DNA of 64,000 bases from Oscillospiraceae bacterium Zagget12 (GTDB lineage: Bacteria > Bacillota > Clostridia > UBA1381), in NCBI GenBank assembly GCA_001941225.1, contig MSHM01000023.1, positions 55,574-119,573 on the forward strand, given 5' to 3'. The notes beneath the pieces are model-generated. The model searched no databases. It saw nothing but the letters and a program-made list of their open reading frames with translations, and had not been told where the DNA came from. The position numbers and the translations under genes were made by a program. Position 1 is the first letter of the stretch, and every line of letters begins with the position of its first letter. Positions 1-8,484 of the stretch are shown here, one piece after another.

Positions 1-1149
1 CAGGCGCAGACTGTCGGCGAGCTTAACGGATACGTTTCCGAAACGGTGGGAAATCTTAAGGTTGTGAAGGCGTTCGGCTATGAGGACAGGAGCGCGGAGG
101 TTTTCGGCGAAATAAACAGCCGCTTGTATGACTGCGGGCAGAAGGCGCAGTTTTATTCGTCGCTTGTAAATCCGACCACAAGATATATAAATAATTTGGC
201 GTATATTTCCGTCGGAGTTTTGGGCGGACTTGCCGCGCTTGCGGGTCATTTGAGCGTCGGTATAATTTCGAGCTTTCTTATATATGCGACGCAGTTTGCG
301 CGCCCGATAAACGATATGACGAGTATACTCACTCAGCTGCAGTCCGCACAGGCGGCGGCGGCAAGAATATTCGCTCTCGGCGATATTGAGCCGGAAAAGC
401 CGGACGACAATCTCCCCGAGCTTGACGTCAAGGGCGGCGAGGTTGTGTTTAAGGACGTGGATTTTTCATACGATAAGGACCGCGAACTGATAAAGAATTT
501 GAGCATAACGGCAAAGCCGGGTATGCGCGTGGCGATAGTCGGACCTACGGGCGCGGGCAAAACCACGATAGTAAATTTGCTTATGAATTTCTACGGCGTG
601 GACAGAGGCGCGATTTTTGTTGACGGTCAGAATATAGATAACGTAACGCGCGACAGCCTGAGGAAAAATTTCGGTATGGTACTTCAGGATACGTGGCTGT
701 TTTCGGGCACGGTAAAGGAAAATATAGCCTACGGCAAGGAGGGCGCGACCGACGAGGAAATCATCGCCGCGGCAAAGGCGGCGTCCGCGCACGGATTTAT
801 AAGACGTCTGCCGGACGGCTATGACACAATGATAACCGAGGACGGCGGCAATCTTTCGGGCGGTCAAAAGCAGCTGCTTACAATAGCGCGCGCAATGCTT
901 TCCGACCCGAGGGTGCTTATTTTGGACGAGGCCACCTCAAATGTCGATACAATGACCGAGCAGAGAATCCAAAAGGCGTTTCTGAAGATGATGGAGGGAA
1001 GAACAAGCTTTATTATCGCTCACCGTCTTTCAACGATACGCGGAGCTGATTTGATATTGGTTATGGATAAGGGACGAATTATAGAGCAGGGAACCCACGA
1101 GGAGCTGCTCGCAAAGAACGGATTTTATACAAAGCTGTATAACAGTTAA
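1..1149 (+). CDS. ABC-type multidrug/lipid exporter, fused membrane-ATPase subunit (5' end outside window)
   Basis: This is the C-terminal 382 residues of a half-size ABC exporter; the frame is open from base 1, so the start lies upstream of the window. The visible part holds the last transmembrane helices, including the conserved membrane-domain stretch around GNLKVVKAFGYE. A complete nucleotide-binding domain follows, with Walker A GPTGAGKTT at about residue 181, signature LSGGQKQ at about 284, Walker B VLILDEAT at about 305 and the switch His in IIAHRLST. In Clostridia such proteins usually come as adjacent heterodimer pairs, so a partner gene may lie just upstream. The substrate (drug, lipid or peptide) cannot be told from sequence. 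A strong hairpin terminator follows the stop. Confidence 0.93.
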   Translation, partial: QAQTVGELNGYVSETVGNLKVVKAFGYEDRSAEVFGEINSRLYDCGQKAQFYSSLVNPTTRYINNLAYISVGVLGGLAALAGHLSVGIISSFLIYATQFARPINDMTSILTQLQSAQAAAARIFALGDIEPEKPDDNLPELDVKGGEVVFKDVDFSYDKDRELIKNLSITAKPGMRVAIVGPTGAGKTTIVNLLMNFYGVDRGAIFVDGQNIDNVTRDSLRKNFGMVLQDTWLFSGTVKENIAYGKEGATDEEIIAAAKAASAHGFIRRLPDGYDTMITEDGGNLSGGQKQLLTIARAMLSDPRVLILDEATSNVDTMTEQRIQKAFLKMMEGRTSFIIAHRLSTIRGADLILVMDKGRIIEQGTHEELLAKNGFYTKLYNS

Positions 1150-1164
1150 ATTTGGGCGAAATAC

Positions 1165-1199
1165 AAAAGCGAAAAAGCGCGGTGCTTTTTCGCTTTTTG
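1165..1199. terminator. Rho-independent terminator, probably bidirectional
   Basis: An AAAAGCGAAAAAGC arm pairs with GCTTTTTCGCTTTTT around a short GC loop. It lies between two convergent genes, with T or A tracts on both sides, so it can end transcripts from either strand. Confidence 0.85.
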
Positions 1200-1203
1200 T
1201 TTG

Positions 1204-1908
1204 TTATCGGCAAGCGTCTACAAATGCCTTGAAAATTTTCAGACTGTTTTTGTTTATATGAAAATCAAATTCGGGGTGCCATTGTAATCCCCAAACAAAA
1301 TCCTTTCCGGTATGCGCCGCCGCCTCGATGAGCCCGTCCTCCGACTCGGCGAGTATTTCCAGATTATCGCCCAATTTTTTTATCGCCTGATGGTGGTAGC
1401 TGTTTACGCCGAGTCTTTCCGTGCAGAGTAAATCATACAGCGGAGAGGGCTTTTTAATATTCACATAATGCGCGGTATCGGTGTAGGGAGGGCTCATATG
1501 ATGCTCGATACCGCTCGGATACTCCGTCGGTAAATCCTGATATAATGTTCCGCCCTGCAAAACGTTAATAAGCTGTACGCCTCGGCAAATTCCCAATACG
1601 GGTTTATTCTCTTCCAATGCTTTCGCATACAACGCGCTTTCGAGAGAATCCCTTGCCGCGCAGGAAATGCCGCAGCCTTCTCTCTCAACCTCTCCGTAAA
1701 GTGCCGGCGACACATCATGCCCGCCGGTCATAAGCAGACCGCCGCAAAGGTCAAATATTTTGAGAGCGTCCCGCACGCCGCAGTTAAGCGGAAGAATGAG
1801 CGGTATGCCGCCGGCGGCTTCAATGCCGTTCATATAACCCGGGAGCATCCAAATGCTTTCCCTGCCGTCGTCCCACAAGGGCACAACGGCGATAATTTTT
1901 TTAGCCAT
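1204..1908 (-). CDS. Class I glutamine amidotransferase-like hydrolase (PuuD / peptidase C26 family)
   Basis: The 234-residue protein has the C26 gamma-glutamyl hydrolase fold. The nucleophile elbow GICRGVQLIN carries the catalytic Cys, and QWHPEFD near the C-terminus carries the His of the triad. N-terminal blocks such as LLMTGGHDVSPALYGE match gamma-glutamyl-gamma-aminobutyrate hydrolases, which cleave gamma-glutamyl amides in polyamine breakdown. No other putrescine-pathway gene is nearby, so the true substrate is uncertain. The start is placed at the third of three possible codons because AGGTG lies about 6 bases before it; initiation from GTG 1917 or ATG 1914 would add three or two residues. 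The gene stands alone and converges on the exporter. Confidence 0.85.
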   Translation of the reverse strand: MAKKIIAVVPLWDDGRESIWMLPGYMNGIEAAGGIPLILPLNCGVRDALKIFDLCGGLLMTGGHDVSPALYGEVEREGCGISCAARDSLESALYAKALEENKPVLGICRGVQLINVLQGGTLYQDLPTEYPSGIEHHMSPPYTDTAHYVNIKKPSPLYDLLCTERLGVNSYHHQAIKKLGDNLEILAESEDGLIEAAAHTGKDFVWGLQWHPEFDFHINKNSLKIFKAFVDACR

Positions 1909-1962
1909 ATTCATCACCTACGAAAATGTATTTTGCGTTTTTTCCCGCAAATTAGATTTAGC

Positions 1963-1991
1963 TTGCAATTATATCATTATTATAGTATAAT
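1963..1991 (+). promoter_or_regulatory. Sigma-A promoter for the ABC-F gene
   Basis: TTGCAA and TATAAT are separated by 17 bases, about 40 bases before the ABC-F start codon. No operator-like repeat was seen. Confidence 0.65.
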
Positions 1992-2030
1992 TTAGAAATA
2001 AAATCAACAAATTTAACAGGAGAATAATAA

Positions 2031-3650
2031 ATGATAACGGTAACGAATGTAAGTCTGAATTTCAGCGGGCAAAATCTGTTTTCGGACGTCAATTTAAAAT
2101 TCACGCCGGGCAACTGCTACGGCGTAATAGGCGCGAACGGCGCGGGAAAATCCACGTTTTTGCGTATACTTTCGGGCGACCTTGACTCGACAACGGGCGA
2201 GGTTTCGATTGACCCGAATTTCCGTATGTCGGTGCTGAAACAGGACCATTTCGCCTTTGACGAATACACCGTGCTTGACACGATTATTATGGGCAATAAA
2301 AAGCTCTACGACATAATGAAGGAAAAGGACGCTCTGTATGAAAAGGAGGACTTTTCCGATGAGGACGGAATAAGAGCGGCGGAGCTTGAGGCGGAGTTCG
2401 CGGAGATGGACGGCTGGGAGGCTGATTCAAACGCGTCAAAGCTGATGCAGGGACTCGGACTCGACGAGAGCATATTGTATTCCGTGATGGCGGATTTGGG
2501 CGGCAATGAAAAGGTCAAGGTGCTGCTTGCTCAGGCGCTTTTCGGCGATCCCGACATAATACTTCTGGACGAGCCGACAAACCACCTTGATTTGCAGGCG
2601 ATTGAATGGCTTGAGGATTTTCTGCTCGATTATGAGGGCACTGTGATAGTTGTGTCCCACGACAGATATTTTCTGAACGTGGTATGCACGCATATTGTGG
2701 ATATAGATTACTCAAAGGTAAAAATGTATGTGGGCAATTATGAGTTTTGGTACGAGTCAAGCCAGATGATGGAGAGGCTTATTAAGCAGCAGAACAAAAA
2801 GGCTGAGGAAAAAATCAAGGAATTGCAGACCTTTATTCAGCGCTTTTCGGCAAACAAATCAAAGTCAAAGCAAGCGACAAGCCGTAAAAAGATGCTTGAC
2901 AAGCTCACCGTCGAGGAGCTGCCCGCGTCGTCAAGACGCTACCCGTTTGTCGGATTTGAAATGGACCGCGAGGCGGGACGCGATTTGCTGACGGTGGACG
3001 GCGTTTCAAAGACCGTGAACGGAGAAAAGCTCATCAACAATATATCCTTTACAATGAATCATGACGACAAGATTGCCGTCATAGGCGAGAGCGAAATTGC
3101 CATAACCGCGCTTATGCAGATACTTGCCGGTGAAAGCGAGTCGGACGCGGGAACGGTTAAATGGGGCGTAAGCACGTCGAGGAGCTATTTCCCGAAGGAC
3201 AATTCAAAATATTTCGACGGCTGCGAGCTAAACCTTGTTGACTGGCTGCGCCAATACAGCGCGGCGGGATTTGAAACTCAGAATGAGTCGTATATACGCG
3301 GATTTTTGGGCAGAATGTTGTTTTCCGGCGACGATGTGTTCAAAAAGGTAAATGTGCTGTCGGGCGGCGAAAAGGTAAGGTGTATGCTTTCGCGAATGAT
3401 GCTGTACGGCTCAAACGTGCTGATACTCGATCAGCCTACCAATCATCTCGACCTTGAGTCGATAACGGCTGTCAACAACGGTCTTAAGGCATTCAAGGGC
3501 AATGTGATATTCGCGTCGCATGACCATGAGTTTGTGAACACGGTGGCAAACAGAATTATAGATATTCAGGCGGACGGAAGTATTGTTGACAGAATGTGTA
3601 CCTTTGACGAGTATATTGAAATGAGGAGGGCGAAGAAAGGTGAAATTTGA
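2031..3650 (+). CDS. ykpA: ABC-F family ATPase, YkpA/YbiT type
   Basis: The 539-residue cytosolic protein has two ABC domains and no membrane segments, as in ABC-F factors that act on the ribosome. Domain 1 is complete: Walker A GANGAGKST (about residue 34), signature-like DLGGNEKVKV, Walker B ILLDEPTNHLDL. A charged linker rich in Lys and Glu (about 250-290) corresponds to the P-site tRNA interaction motif. Domain 2 keeps the signature LSGGEKVRCM, but its P-loop is GESEIAIT, without the GK[ST] needed to hold phosphate, and its Walker B reads LILDQPTNHLDL (about 467), with Gln where the catalytic Glu is expected. A degenerate second P-loop is, as I recall, also seen in Firmicutes YkpA; the Glu-to-Gln change is not. 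The role (ribosome rescue, translation regulation or antibiotic protection) is unknown. Confidence 0.85.
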   Translation: MITVTNVSLNFSGQNLFSDVNLKFTPGNCYGVIGANGAGKSTFLRILSGDLDSTTGEVSIDPNFRMSVLKQDHFAFDEYTVLDTIIMGNKKLYDIMKEKDALYEKEDFSDEDGIRAAELEAEFAEMDGWEADSNASKLMQGLGLDESILYSVMADLGGNEKVKVLLAQALFGDPDIILLDEPTNHLDLQAIEWLEDFLLDYEGTVIVVSHDRYFLNVVCTHIVDIDYSKVKMYVGNYEFWYESSQMMERLIKQQNKKAEEKIKELQTFIQRFSANKSKSKQATSRKKMLDKLTVEELPASSRRYPFVGFEMDREAGRDLLTVDGVSKTVNGEKLINNISFTMNHDDKIAVIGESEIAITALMQILAGESESDAGTVKWGVSTSRSYFPKDNSKYFDGCELNLVDWLRQYSAAGFETQNESYIRGFLGRMLFSGDDVFKKVNVLSGGEKVRCMLSRMMLYGSNVLILDQPTNHLDLESITAVNNGLKAFKGNVIFASHDHEFVNTVANRIIDIQADGSIVDRMCTFDEYIEMRRAKKGEI

Positions 3651-4290
3651 GAATACGGAGGTTTACGGATTTAAAAGAGCGCTGCGCGGTATGAGAAATC
3701 CGTTGGAGTCGTGGGCGAAAAACGATACCGTTGAGGAAAACGGCACGGTGACTATAGGTGAAAACGATTTGGGACTCGCGCAAAGACTTATAAAATCAGG
3801 CAGCGAGCACAGAAAGTTTATGCGTCAGATTATGGTGTCGGTGGATATTACCGCGCCGCTGTACTGGTGGAAGGAATTTGACACGTACAAGGTCGGCACA
3901 GTGGCAAACAGCACCTCAACAATGCACAAGTTAGCGTCCACGCCGATAACGGCAGACTGCTTTGAAATTGACGATTACAATGCCGATTTGGACTATGACG
4001 GCGTTAGATTGGGCGATGTGATTGACGGACATATTGAATTTCTGGAAAGTATGCGCCAAAAGTATCTTGAAACAAAGGACAAGGCGTATTGGAAAGAGCT
4101 TATTCGCTGGCTGCCCGAATCATGGCAGCAGACAAGAACCGTTACAATGACATACGAAAATCTCCTTGCGATGTGCTCCGCGGGGCAGCGCCGTTTTCAT
4201 AAGCTCACGGAGTGGTCGAAATCGTTCATTGCCTGGGCTAGAACACTTCCCTACGCGCAGGAATTGATTTTCCTTGACGAGCTGTTATGA
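3640..4290 (+). CDS. ThyX-like protein of unknown activity, paired with folA
   Basis: The GTG start has AGGAGGG 9 bases upstream and overlaps the ABC-F stop; the gene ends in an ATGA overlap with folA, so the three are co-translated. The 216-residue protein contains a strongly conserved-looking central block (HRKFMRQIMVSVDITAPLYW then KVGTVANSTSTMHK). From memory this resembles a family in Firmicutes and their phages sometimes labelled flavin-dependent thymidylate synthase-like. The canonical ThyX signature RHRxxS is not present in standard form, so dTMP synthesis should not be assumed. Pairing with dihydrofolate reductase supports a role in folate or thymidylate metabolism. No thyA lies in the window. 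Confidence 0.5.
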   Translation: MKFENTEVYGFKRALRGMRNPLESWAKNDTVEENGTVTIGENDLGLAQRLIKSGSEHRKFMRQIMVSVDITAPLYWWKEFDTYKVGTVANSTSTMHKLASTPITADCFEIDDYNADLDYDGVRLGDVIDGHIEFLESMRQKYLETKDKAYWKELIRWLPESWQQTRTVTMTYENLLAMCSAGQRRFHKLTEWSKSFIAWARTLPYAQELIFLDELL

Positions 4291-4799
4291 AGATAATAGC
4301 CGCGGTTGACGAAAGGTGGGGAATAGGCAAAAACGGCGGTCTGCTGTTTTCTCTCCCGTCGGATATGAGGTTTTTTAAGGAAAAGACAATGGGCAAAACG
4401 GTGATTATGGGGCGAAAGACCTTTGAATCGCTCCCGGGCGGCAAGCCGCTTTGTGGCAGAGAAAATATCGTGCTTAGCGCGGACAGAGGCTTTACGGCGC
4501 GCGGAGCAAGGGTTTTTCACACGGCGGAGGATTTGCTTTGCGAGTACGCGAAGTCCGGCGCGTTCGTTATAGGCGGCGGAAGAGTATATGAGCTGCTTTT
4601 ACCCTATTGCTCCGAGGCGTATATAACGCATATATGCGCCGACGGCGGCGCGGACGTTTTTTTCCCGAATTTGGACGCGTCCGAGGAGTGGCGCGCGGCT
4701 GAAATATCGGAGCCGGTTACGGAGAACGGCGTAAAATTTCGGTTTTACAAATATGAGCGCATAAAGCCGCGCCTTTTAGGGTCGGCAATCGCATTTTGA
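4287..4799 (+). CDS. folA: Dihydrofolate reductase
   Basis: This enzyme reduces dihydrofolate to tetrahydrofolate with NADPH. The 170-residue length and motifs are typical: IIAAVDERWGIGKNGGLLF at the N-terminus (substrate and Met20-loop region), the NADPH-binding block KTVIMGRKTFESLPGG, and FVIGGGRVYELLLPY with the glycine-rich turn. The acidic active-site position falls at the Asp/Ser region SLPSDMRFF, as in other bacterial enzymes. It is translationally coupled (ATGA) to the ThyX-like gene before it. No terminator is obvious before the lyase promoter. Confidence 0.95.
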   Translation: MKIIAAVDERWGIGKNGGLLFSLPSDMRFFKEKTMGKTVIMGRKTFESLPGGKPLCGRENIVLSADRGFTARGARVFHTAEDLLCEYAKSGAFVIGGGRVYELLLPYCSEAYITHICADGGADVFFPNLDASEEWRAAEISEPVTENGVKFRFYKYERIKPRLLGSAIAF

Positions 4800-4843
4800 A
4801 CAAAAAACACTGTAATTTATACATTAAATTTATGAAAAACACT

Positions 4844-4871
4844 TTGAAATTTTTAAAAAATATGTTATTAT
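4844..4871 (+). promoter_or_regulatory. Promoter of the rhamnogalacturonan lyase gene
   Basis: TTGAAA and TATTAT are separated by 16 bases in a very AT-rich stretch, about 80 bases before the start codon. The spacing to the start leaves a leader of roughly 70 bases with no clear operator. Confidence 0.5.
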
Positions 4872-4949
4872 ATAGATAATAAATACTATGCGTAATTTTA
4901 CTTACGTAAAAATATGTTGTATGTTATATATCAGAGGGAGGATAATGAA

Positions 4950-7547
4950 ATGTTCAAAAATTCAAAGAAAAATTTGAAAAAATTAGGCGTATTTTCTTTG
5001 GTTCTTGCACAGGTTGCCGCTGTAGGCATTGTTGCTCCGGCTACAAGCGCGAGCGCGTTTGCGGGTAGCGCAATCACAAGAAACATGGAAAATCTTGACA
5101 GAGGCGTTGTTGCCACAAAAACAGACGACGGCGTGCTGGTTTCATGGAGAAGACTCGGCACAGAGCCGGCTGACACCACATTTACTCTTTACAGAAACAA
5201 AGAGAAAATCGCGGAGGGTGCAATAACAAACTATCTTGACGCATCGGGCACCGTCAACGACAACTATACGGTAGTTGCGGACGGAAAAATGTCTGACAGC
5301 GTAGGCGTTTGGGAAAACGGTTATCTTGATATTCCTCTTGCGGAATCTCCGGAGAGTGATGTTGTTCAGATGGACAGAAACGGTGTTTATATCGGTTCGT
5401 ATGCGCCCGGCGACTCATCATACGGCGACCTTGACGGCGACGGTCAATATGAAATCGTTATGATGTGGAACCCGTCAGACGCTAAGGACGCTGCCACAAC
5501 AGGTCAGACAGGTAAGGTTTATATCGACGCATATAAGCTTGACGGTACATTCCTTTGGAGAATTGACATGGGTTACAATATCCGTGCCGGTCAACACGAT
5601 ACAATGCTTAACGTAGCCGACTTCAATAACGACGGTAAGGCTGAGGTTATGCTTAGAACTGCCGACGGTACAACCGACGGTCAGGGCAATGTTATAGGCG
5701 ACGCGTCAAGAGGCGAAACCTATGAAAGCAGCTGGGCTGCTCTTAACGCTGGTAAAAACCTACAGGGTCCTCTTTATGTAACGGTATTTGAGGGCGAAAC
5801 AGGTAAGGCGCTTGACACTATTGACTACTATCCGAATAACCAGTCGGGTTCACAGGCTGTTTCTCTTACATTCGGTGATGACTTCGGTAACCGTTCGGAA
5901 AGATATAACTCAACAATAGCTTATCTTGACGGACAGACACCGTCTGTTGTATTCGCGAGAGGTTATTACTACGGTAAAAATATCTCCACTCCTAACGGAC
6001 GTAGTGCGGCTGCCGCTTACAGCTTTAAGAACAACAAGCTGACAATGGATTGGTCATTTGATACATCTGAGTCGAAGTATAACGACTATATCGGTCAAGG
6101 TAACCACCAGATTGAGGCGGGCGACGTTGACGGCGACGGCAAGGACGAGGTTATCTACGGTGCTTTGGCTTGGGACAATGACGGTTCTATTTTGTGGTGT
6201 ACTTTCCAGGAGCACGGCGACGCTATGCACCTCGGCGACTTTGACCCGACTAAGGAAGGCCTTGAGTTCATGAAGGCTTACGAGGATTATACCGAGGGCG
6301 GAGAACAGTTCTCTTATACAGGCGCAAAGCTTTCACCGTTCATCACATCTGATACAATTATAAAGAATTCGGCTGCGGCATCTGCAATGAGCGAAACCGA
6401 GCATGCTTGGGGTATTACTCTTCAGAACGCGGCTACAGGCGAATACTATCAGATTCATAACGGCGTTAAGGATACAGGCCGTGCTATGATTGCAAACATC
6501 GGTTATGAAGATACCTACTATGTAATGTGGGGTGCAGGTTCATCGGGTTACTGGGATAACGAAGGTAACGAGCTTTCCGATTTGGGCGCGTCTATGAACG
6601 GCAGAATCTACTGGACAGGCGACCTTCAGGATGAACTTCAGGACCACAACGGAGAAGGTCAGGAAATCACTATCACAAAGTGGAATGACACAACAAAGAA
6701 ACTTGAAACAATATTTGAGGGTGAGGGTTCACACTCAATCAACAGCACAAAGGGTAACCCGAACTTACAGGCAGACCTTCTCGGTGACTGGAGAGAAGAA
6801 ATCGTTTCCTATACTATCATAGGCACAAACGAGGAAAAGGAAACTATGACCATCAAGGGTGACTGGGATAAGGACGTAGAAGTTGAAATGGATAAGACGA
6901 CATATCAGTATGCGCTCAGAATCTATGAGACTCCGTACCCGACAGATTATAACTTCTATACGCTTGCTCACGACGATATTTACAGAAACTCGTCAGCGGC
7001 GGATACAAACTGCTATAACCAGCCGCCTCATATCAGCTGGTATATGAATGACGCTATAGAGAATTCAGAGTACACAACTCAGCCCGATGCTAATATCAAG
7101 CTTGTTTCAAACAACTATAAGGCTAAGGACTTTAACGAGGCAGACCTTCCTGAGGCAGGTTCATCTTCAAGCGCAGGTACAATTACCTTGCAGATTGGCA
7201 GCAACATTCTTACAGCTGACGGCGTTGCAACAACTCTTGATGTACCCGCTCAGATTATCGGCGACAGAACAATGGTTCCGCTCCGCGCGATATTCGAGGC
7301 ACTTGGTGCAAGCGTTGATTGGGACGGCGATACTCGCACAGTTACATCCGTAAAGGGTGACATAACAGTTAAGCTCACCATAGGCGAAAACGCTATCTAT
7401 AAGAACGGCGAGGCTAAAGAGCTTGATGTTGCAGGTCAGATTGTTGACGACAGAACACTTGTTCCTGTACGTGCAATAGCTGAAAGCTTTGATTCAGATG
7501 TTGCTTGGGACGCTGATACTCAGACCGTAACAATAACAGCTAAATAA
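4950..7547 (+). CDS. Secreted rhamnogalacturonan lyase (PL11) with copper amine oxidase-like C-terminal domain
   Basis: The protein has 865 residues. ATG 4950 is chosen because AGGGAGG lies 8 bases upstream. Residues 1 to about 38 form a signal peptide (KNSKKNLKK basic part, hydrophobic core, cleavage near ASAFA). The main body is a family 11 lyase: SWRRLGTEP, repeated calcium-binding DLDGDGQYE, DFNNDGKAE and DVDGDGKDE propeller motifs, and the GNHQIEAGDV and HGDAMHLGDFDP blocks, as in B. subtilis YesW/YesX, which cleave the rhamnose-galacturonate backbone of pectin by beta-elimination. After a GSSSSAG linker (about residue 740) comes a copper amine oxidase N-terminal-like domain with two VPLRAI/VPVRAI repeats, common in clostridial surface proteins and probably a wall-binding module. 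Codon use (more GGT, TAT, CTT) differs from neighbours, suggesting high expression or acquisition. Confidence 0.92.
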   Translation: MFKNSKKNLKKLGVFSLVLAQVAAVGIVAPATSASAFAGSAITRNMENLDRGVVATKTDDGVLVSWRRLGTEPADTTFTLYRNKEKIAEGAITNYLDASGTVNDNYTVVADGKMSDSVGVWENGYLDIPLAESPESDVVQMDRNGVYIGSYAPGDSSYGDLDGDGQYEIVMMWNPSDAKDAATTGQTGKVYIDAYKLDGTFLWRIDMGYNIRAGQHDTMLNVADFNNDGKAEVMLRTADGTTDGQGNVIGDASRGETYESSWAALNAGKNLQGPLYVTVFEGETGKALDTIDYYPNNQSGSQAVSLTFGDDFGNRSERYNSTIAYLDGQTPSVVFARGYYYGKNISTPNGRSAAAAYSFKNNKLTMDWSFDTSESKYNDYIGQGNHQIEAGDVDGDGKDEVIYGALAWDNDGSILWCTFQEHGDAMHLGDFDPTKEGLEFMKAYEDYTEGGEQFSYTGAKLSPFITSDTIIKNSAAASAMSETEHAWGITLQNAATGEYYQIHNGVKDTGRAMIANIGYEDTYYVMWGAGSSGYWDNEGNELSDLGASMNGRIYWTGDLQDELQDHNGEGQEITITKWNDTTKKLETIFEGEGSHSINSTKGNPNLQADLLGDWREEIVSYTIIGTNEEKETMTIKGDWDKDVEVEMDKTTYQYALRIYETPYPTDYNFYTLAHDDIYRNSSAADTNCYNQPPHISWYMNDAIENSEYTTQPDANIKLVSNNYKAKDFNEADLPEAGSSSSAGTITLQIGSNILTADGVATTLDVPAQIIGDRTMVPLRAIFEALGASVDWDGDTRTVTSVKGDITVKLTIGENAIYKNGEAKELDVAGQIVDDRTLVPVRAIAESFDSDVAWDADTQTVTITAK

Positions 7548-7561
7548 TCTATGCAAATTTA

Positions 7562-7588
7562 AAGAGGACGCTTGGGCGTCCTCTTTTT
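7562..7588 (+). terminator. Rho-independent terminator of the lyase gene
   Basis: AAGAGGACGC pairs with GCGTCCTCTT around a TTGG loop and is followed by a run of T. It begins 14 bases after the stop codon. Confidence 0.9.
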
Positions 7589-7593
7589 CTGCG

Positions 7594-7697
7594 TACAAAG
7601 CCGACAGGCTTTGTATGCCTTGCTATAGGAAAGAGCGTTTTACCGCCTCTAAAACCGCATACAAAAAGGAACCGCTGAAATTGCGGTTCCTTTTTGC
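7594..7697. repeat. Two further hairpins between the lyase and the Cys-rich gene
   Basis: A perfect 9-base inverted repeat (TACAAAGCC, loop GACA, GGCTTTGTA) lies at 7594-7615. A second, terminator-like hairpin at 7663-7697 pairs AAAAAGGAACCGC with GCGGTTCCTTTTT and can end transcripts from either strand. Nothing between them looks coding. Confidence 0.7.
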
Positions 7698-7729
7698 CTT
7701 AACGGCAATCGAGTGCCGTTCTTTTTGGT

Positions 7730-7918
7730 TTAGCAGCAATCGTCGCGGCTGCGCTCGCACGGGTCGCAGCAGGGTTCGCAACAGCAATTATTATTGTTGT
7801 TGCCTCCGAAAATGTTGCCGTCACAGCATAGCAATACAAGAACGACAATTATAATTATCCAAATCCACTGGTCGCCTCCGCTGCCGTTGCATCCTCCGAA
7901 TAGTCCCATAATACTCAC
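7730..7918 (-). CDS. Small Cys/Asn-rich membrane protein
   Basis: The 62-residue product starts at GTG 7918, which has GGAAAGG close upstream; ATG 7909 is the alternative. It has a Gly/Cys-rich head, one hydrophobic segment (WIWIIIIVVLVLL, about residues 18-30), then an Asn run and a tail with many Cys (CCCEPCCDPCERSRDDCC). This layout recalls small spore-associated or high-cysteine proteins annotated in Clostridia, which are very short and poorly characterised. The function is unknown; metal binding or disulfide cross-linking at a membrane or spore surface is only a guess. Confidence 0.6.
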   Translation of the reverse strand: MSIMGLFGGCNGSGGDQWIWIIIIVVLVLLCCDGNIFGGNNNNNCCCEPCCDPCERSRDDCC

Positions 7919-8054
7919 ATAACCTTTCCGCCCGCAATACTCATAAATTCCCGCGCCTTACTGCGGGCAGGCAAGGCGAAAGGGGAATTTTACATATGCG
8001 TTGCCGCCGCGAAAATGGCGAAACACAAATCGGATTATTCAGCGTAATGACACT

Positions 8055-8095
8055 AAAAAACCTCCTTTTAGCATATATTATGCCGCAGGGAGGTT
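8055..8095 (-). terminator. Terminator for the minus-strand gene at 8.1 kb
   Basis: On the minus strand AACCTCC pairs with GGAGGTT across a loop of about 20 bases and is followed by TTTTTT. It lies just after the stop at 8101. The 7919-8054 stretch holds nothing else recognised. Confidence 0.6.
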
Positions 8096-8100
8096 AAAGG

Positions 8101-8385
8101 TTACGAAACCGACGACTCCGTAAAGATATAATTTCCGAAGTCATCGCGGGTGACGTATAGAATTATTTTAGGCTGCGAAAATCTTTTTATGACGGTTACC
8201 CAGCCTTTTTCGGTCGCCTCTATGGGAGTGTAAAGAGCGTTGGGATAATGCGTTTCGACATAATGCGATATTCTTTCGTGCTGTTCCTTAAAGCGCATTT
8301 TGTTGAACGGTCCCTTGCCGGCAACCGCGCCGTAAACTCCCGCCGCCGCTGCCGCGCCTATGAGAAATATGGTTTTCTTTTTCAT
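8101..8385 (-). CDS. Small membrane-anchored protein of unknown function
   Basis: ATG 8385 is chosen because GGAGG lies 7 bases upstream, which gives 94 residues; the frame is open further upstream but with no ribosome site. The N-terminus KKKTIFLIGAAAAAGVYGAV is a signal anchor. A basic, soluble domain follows (HERISHYVETHYPNA, TEKGWVTVIKRF, IILYVTRDDFGNYIF) of mixed alpha/beta character. I do not recognise the family. It stands alone between terminators and lies 3' of the rsmI operon on the same strand, 100 bases away. Confidence 0.65.
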   Translation of the reverse strand: MKKKTIFLIGAAAAAGVYGAVAGKGPFNKMRFKEQHERISHYVETHYPNALYTPIEATEKGWVTVIKRFSQPKIILYVTRDDFGNYIFTESSVS

Positions 8386-8484
8386 TTTAATTCCTCCGTT
8401 TCGCCGTTTTGCGACGGCATAAATTGCAACGTGGAAAAAGCAACGAATTGACATTATGAGATGCGCCGCTTATTTTTCACGTTA

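Noticed and set aside
466..867. Antisense open frames inside the ABC exporter, ileS, argD and other genes
   Set aside because: They run opposite strongly conserved coding sequence, have no ribosome sites and have the low-complexity composition of shadow frames.
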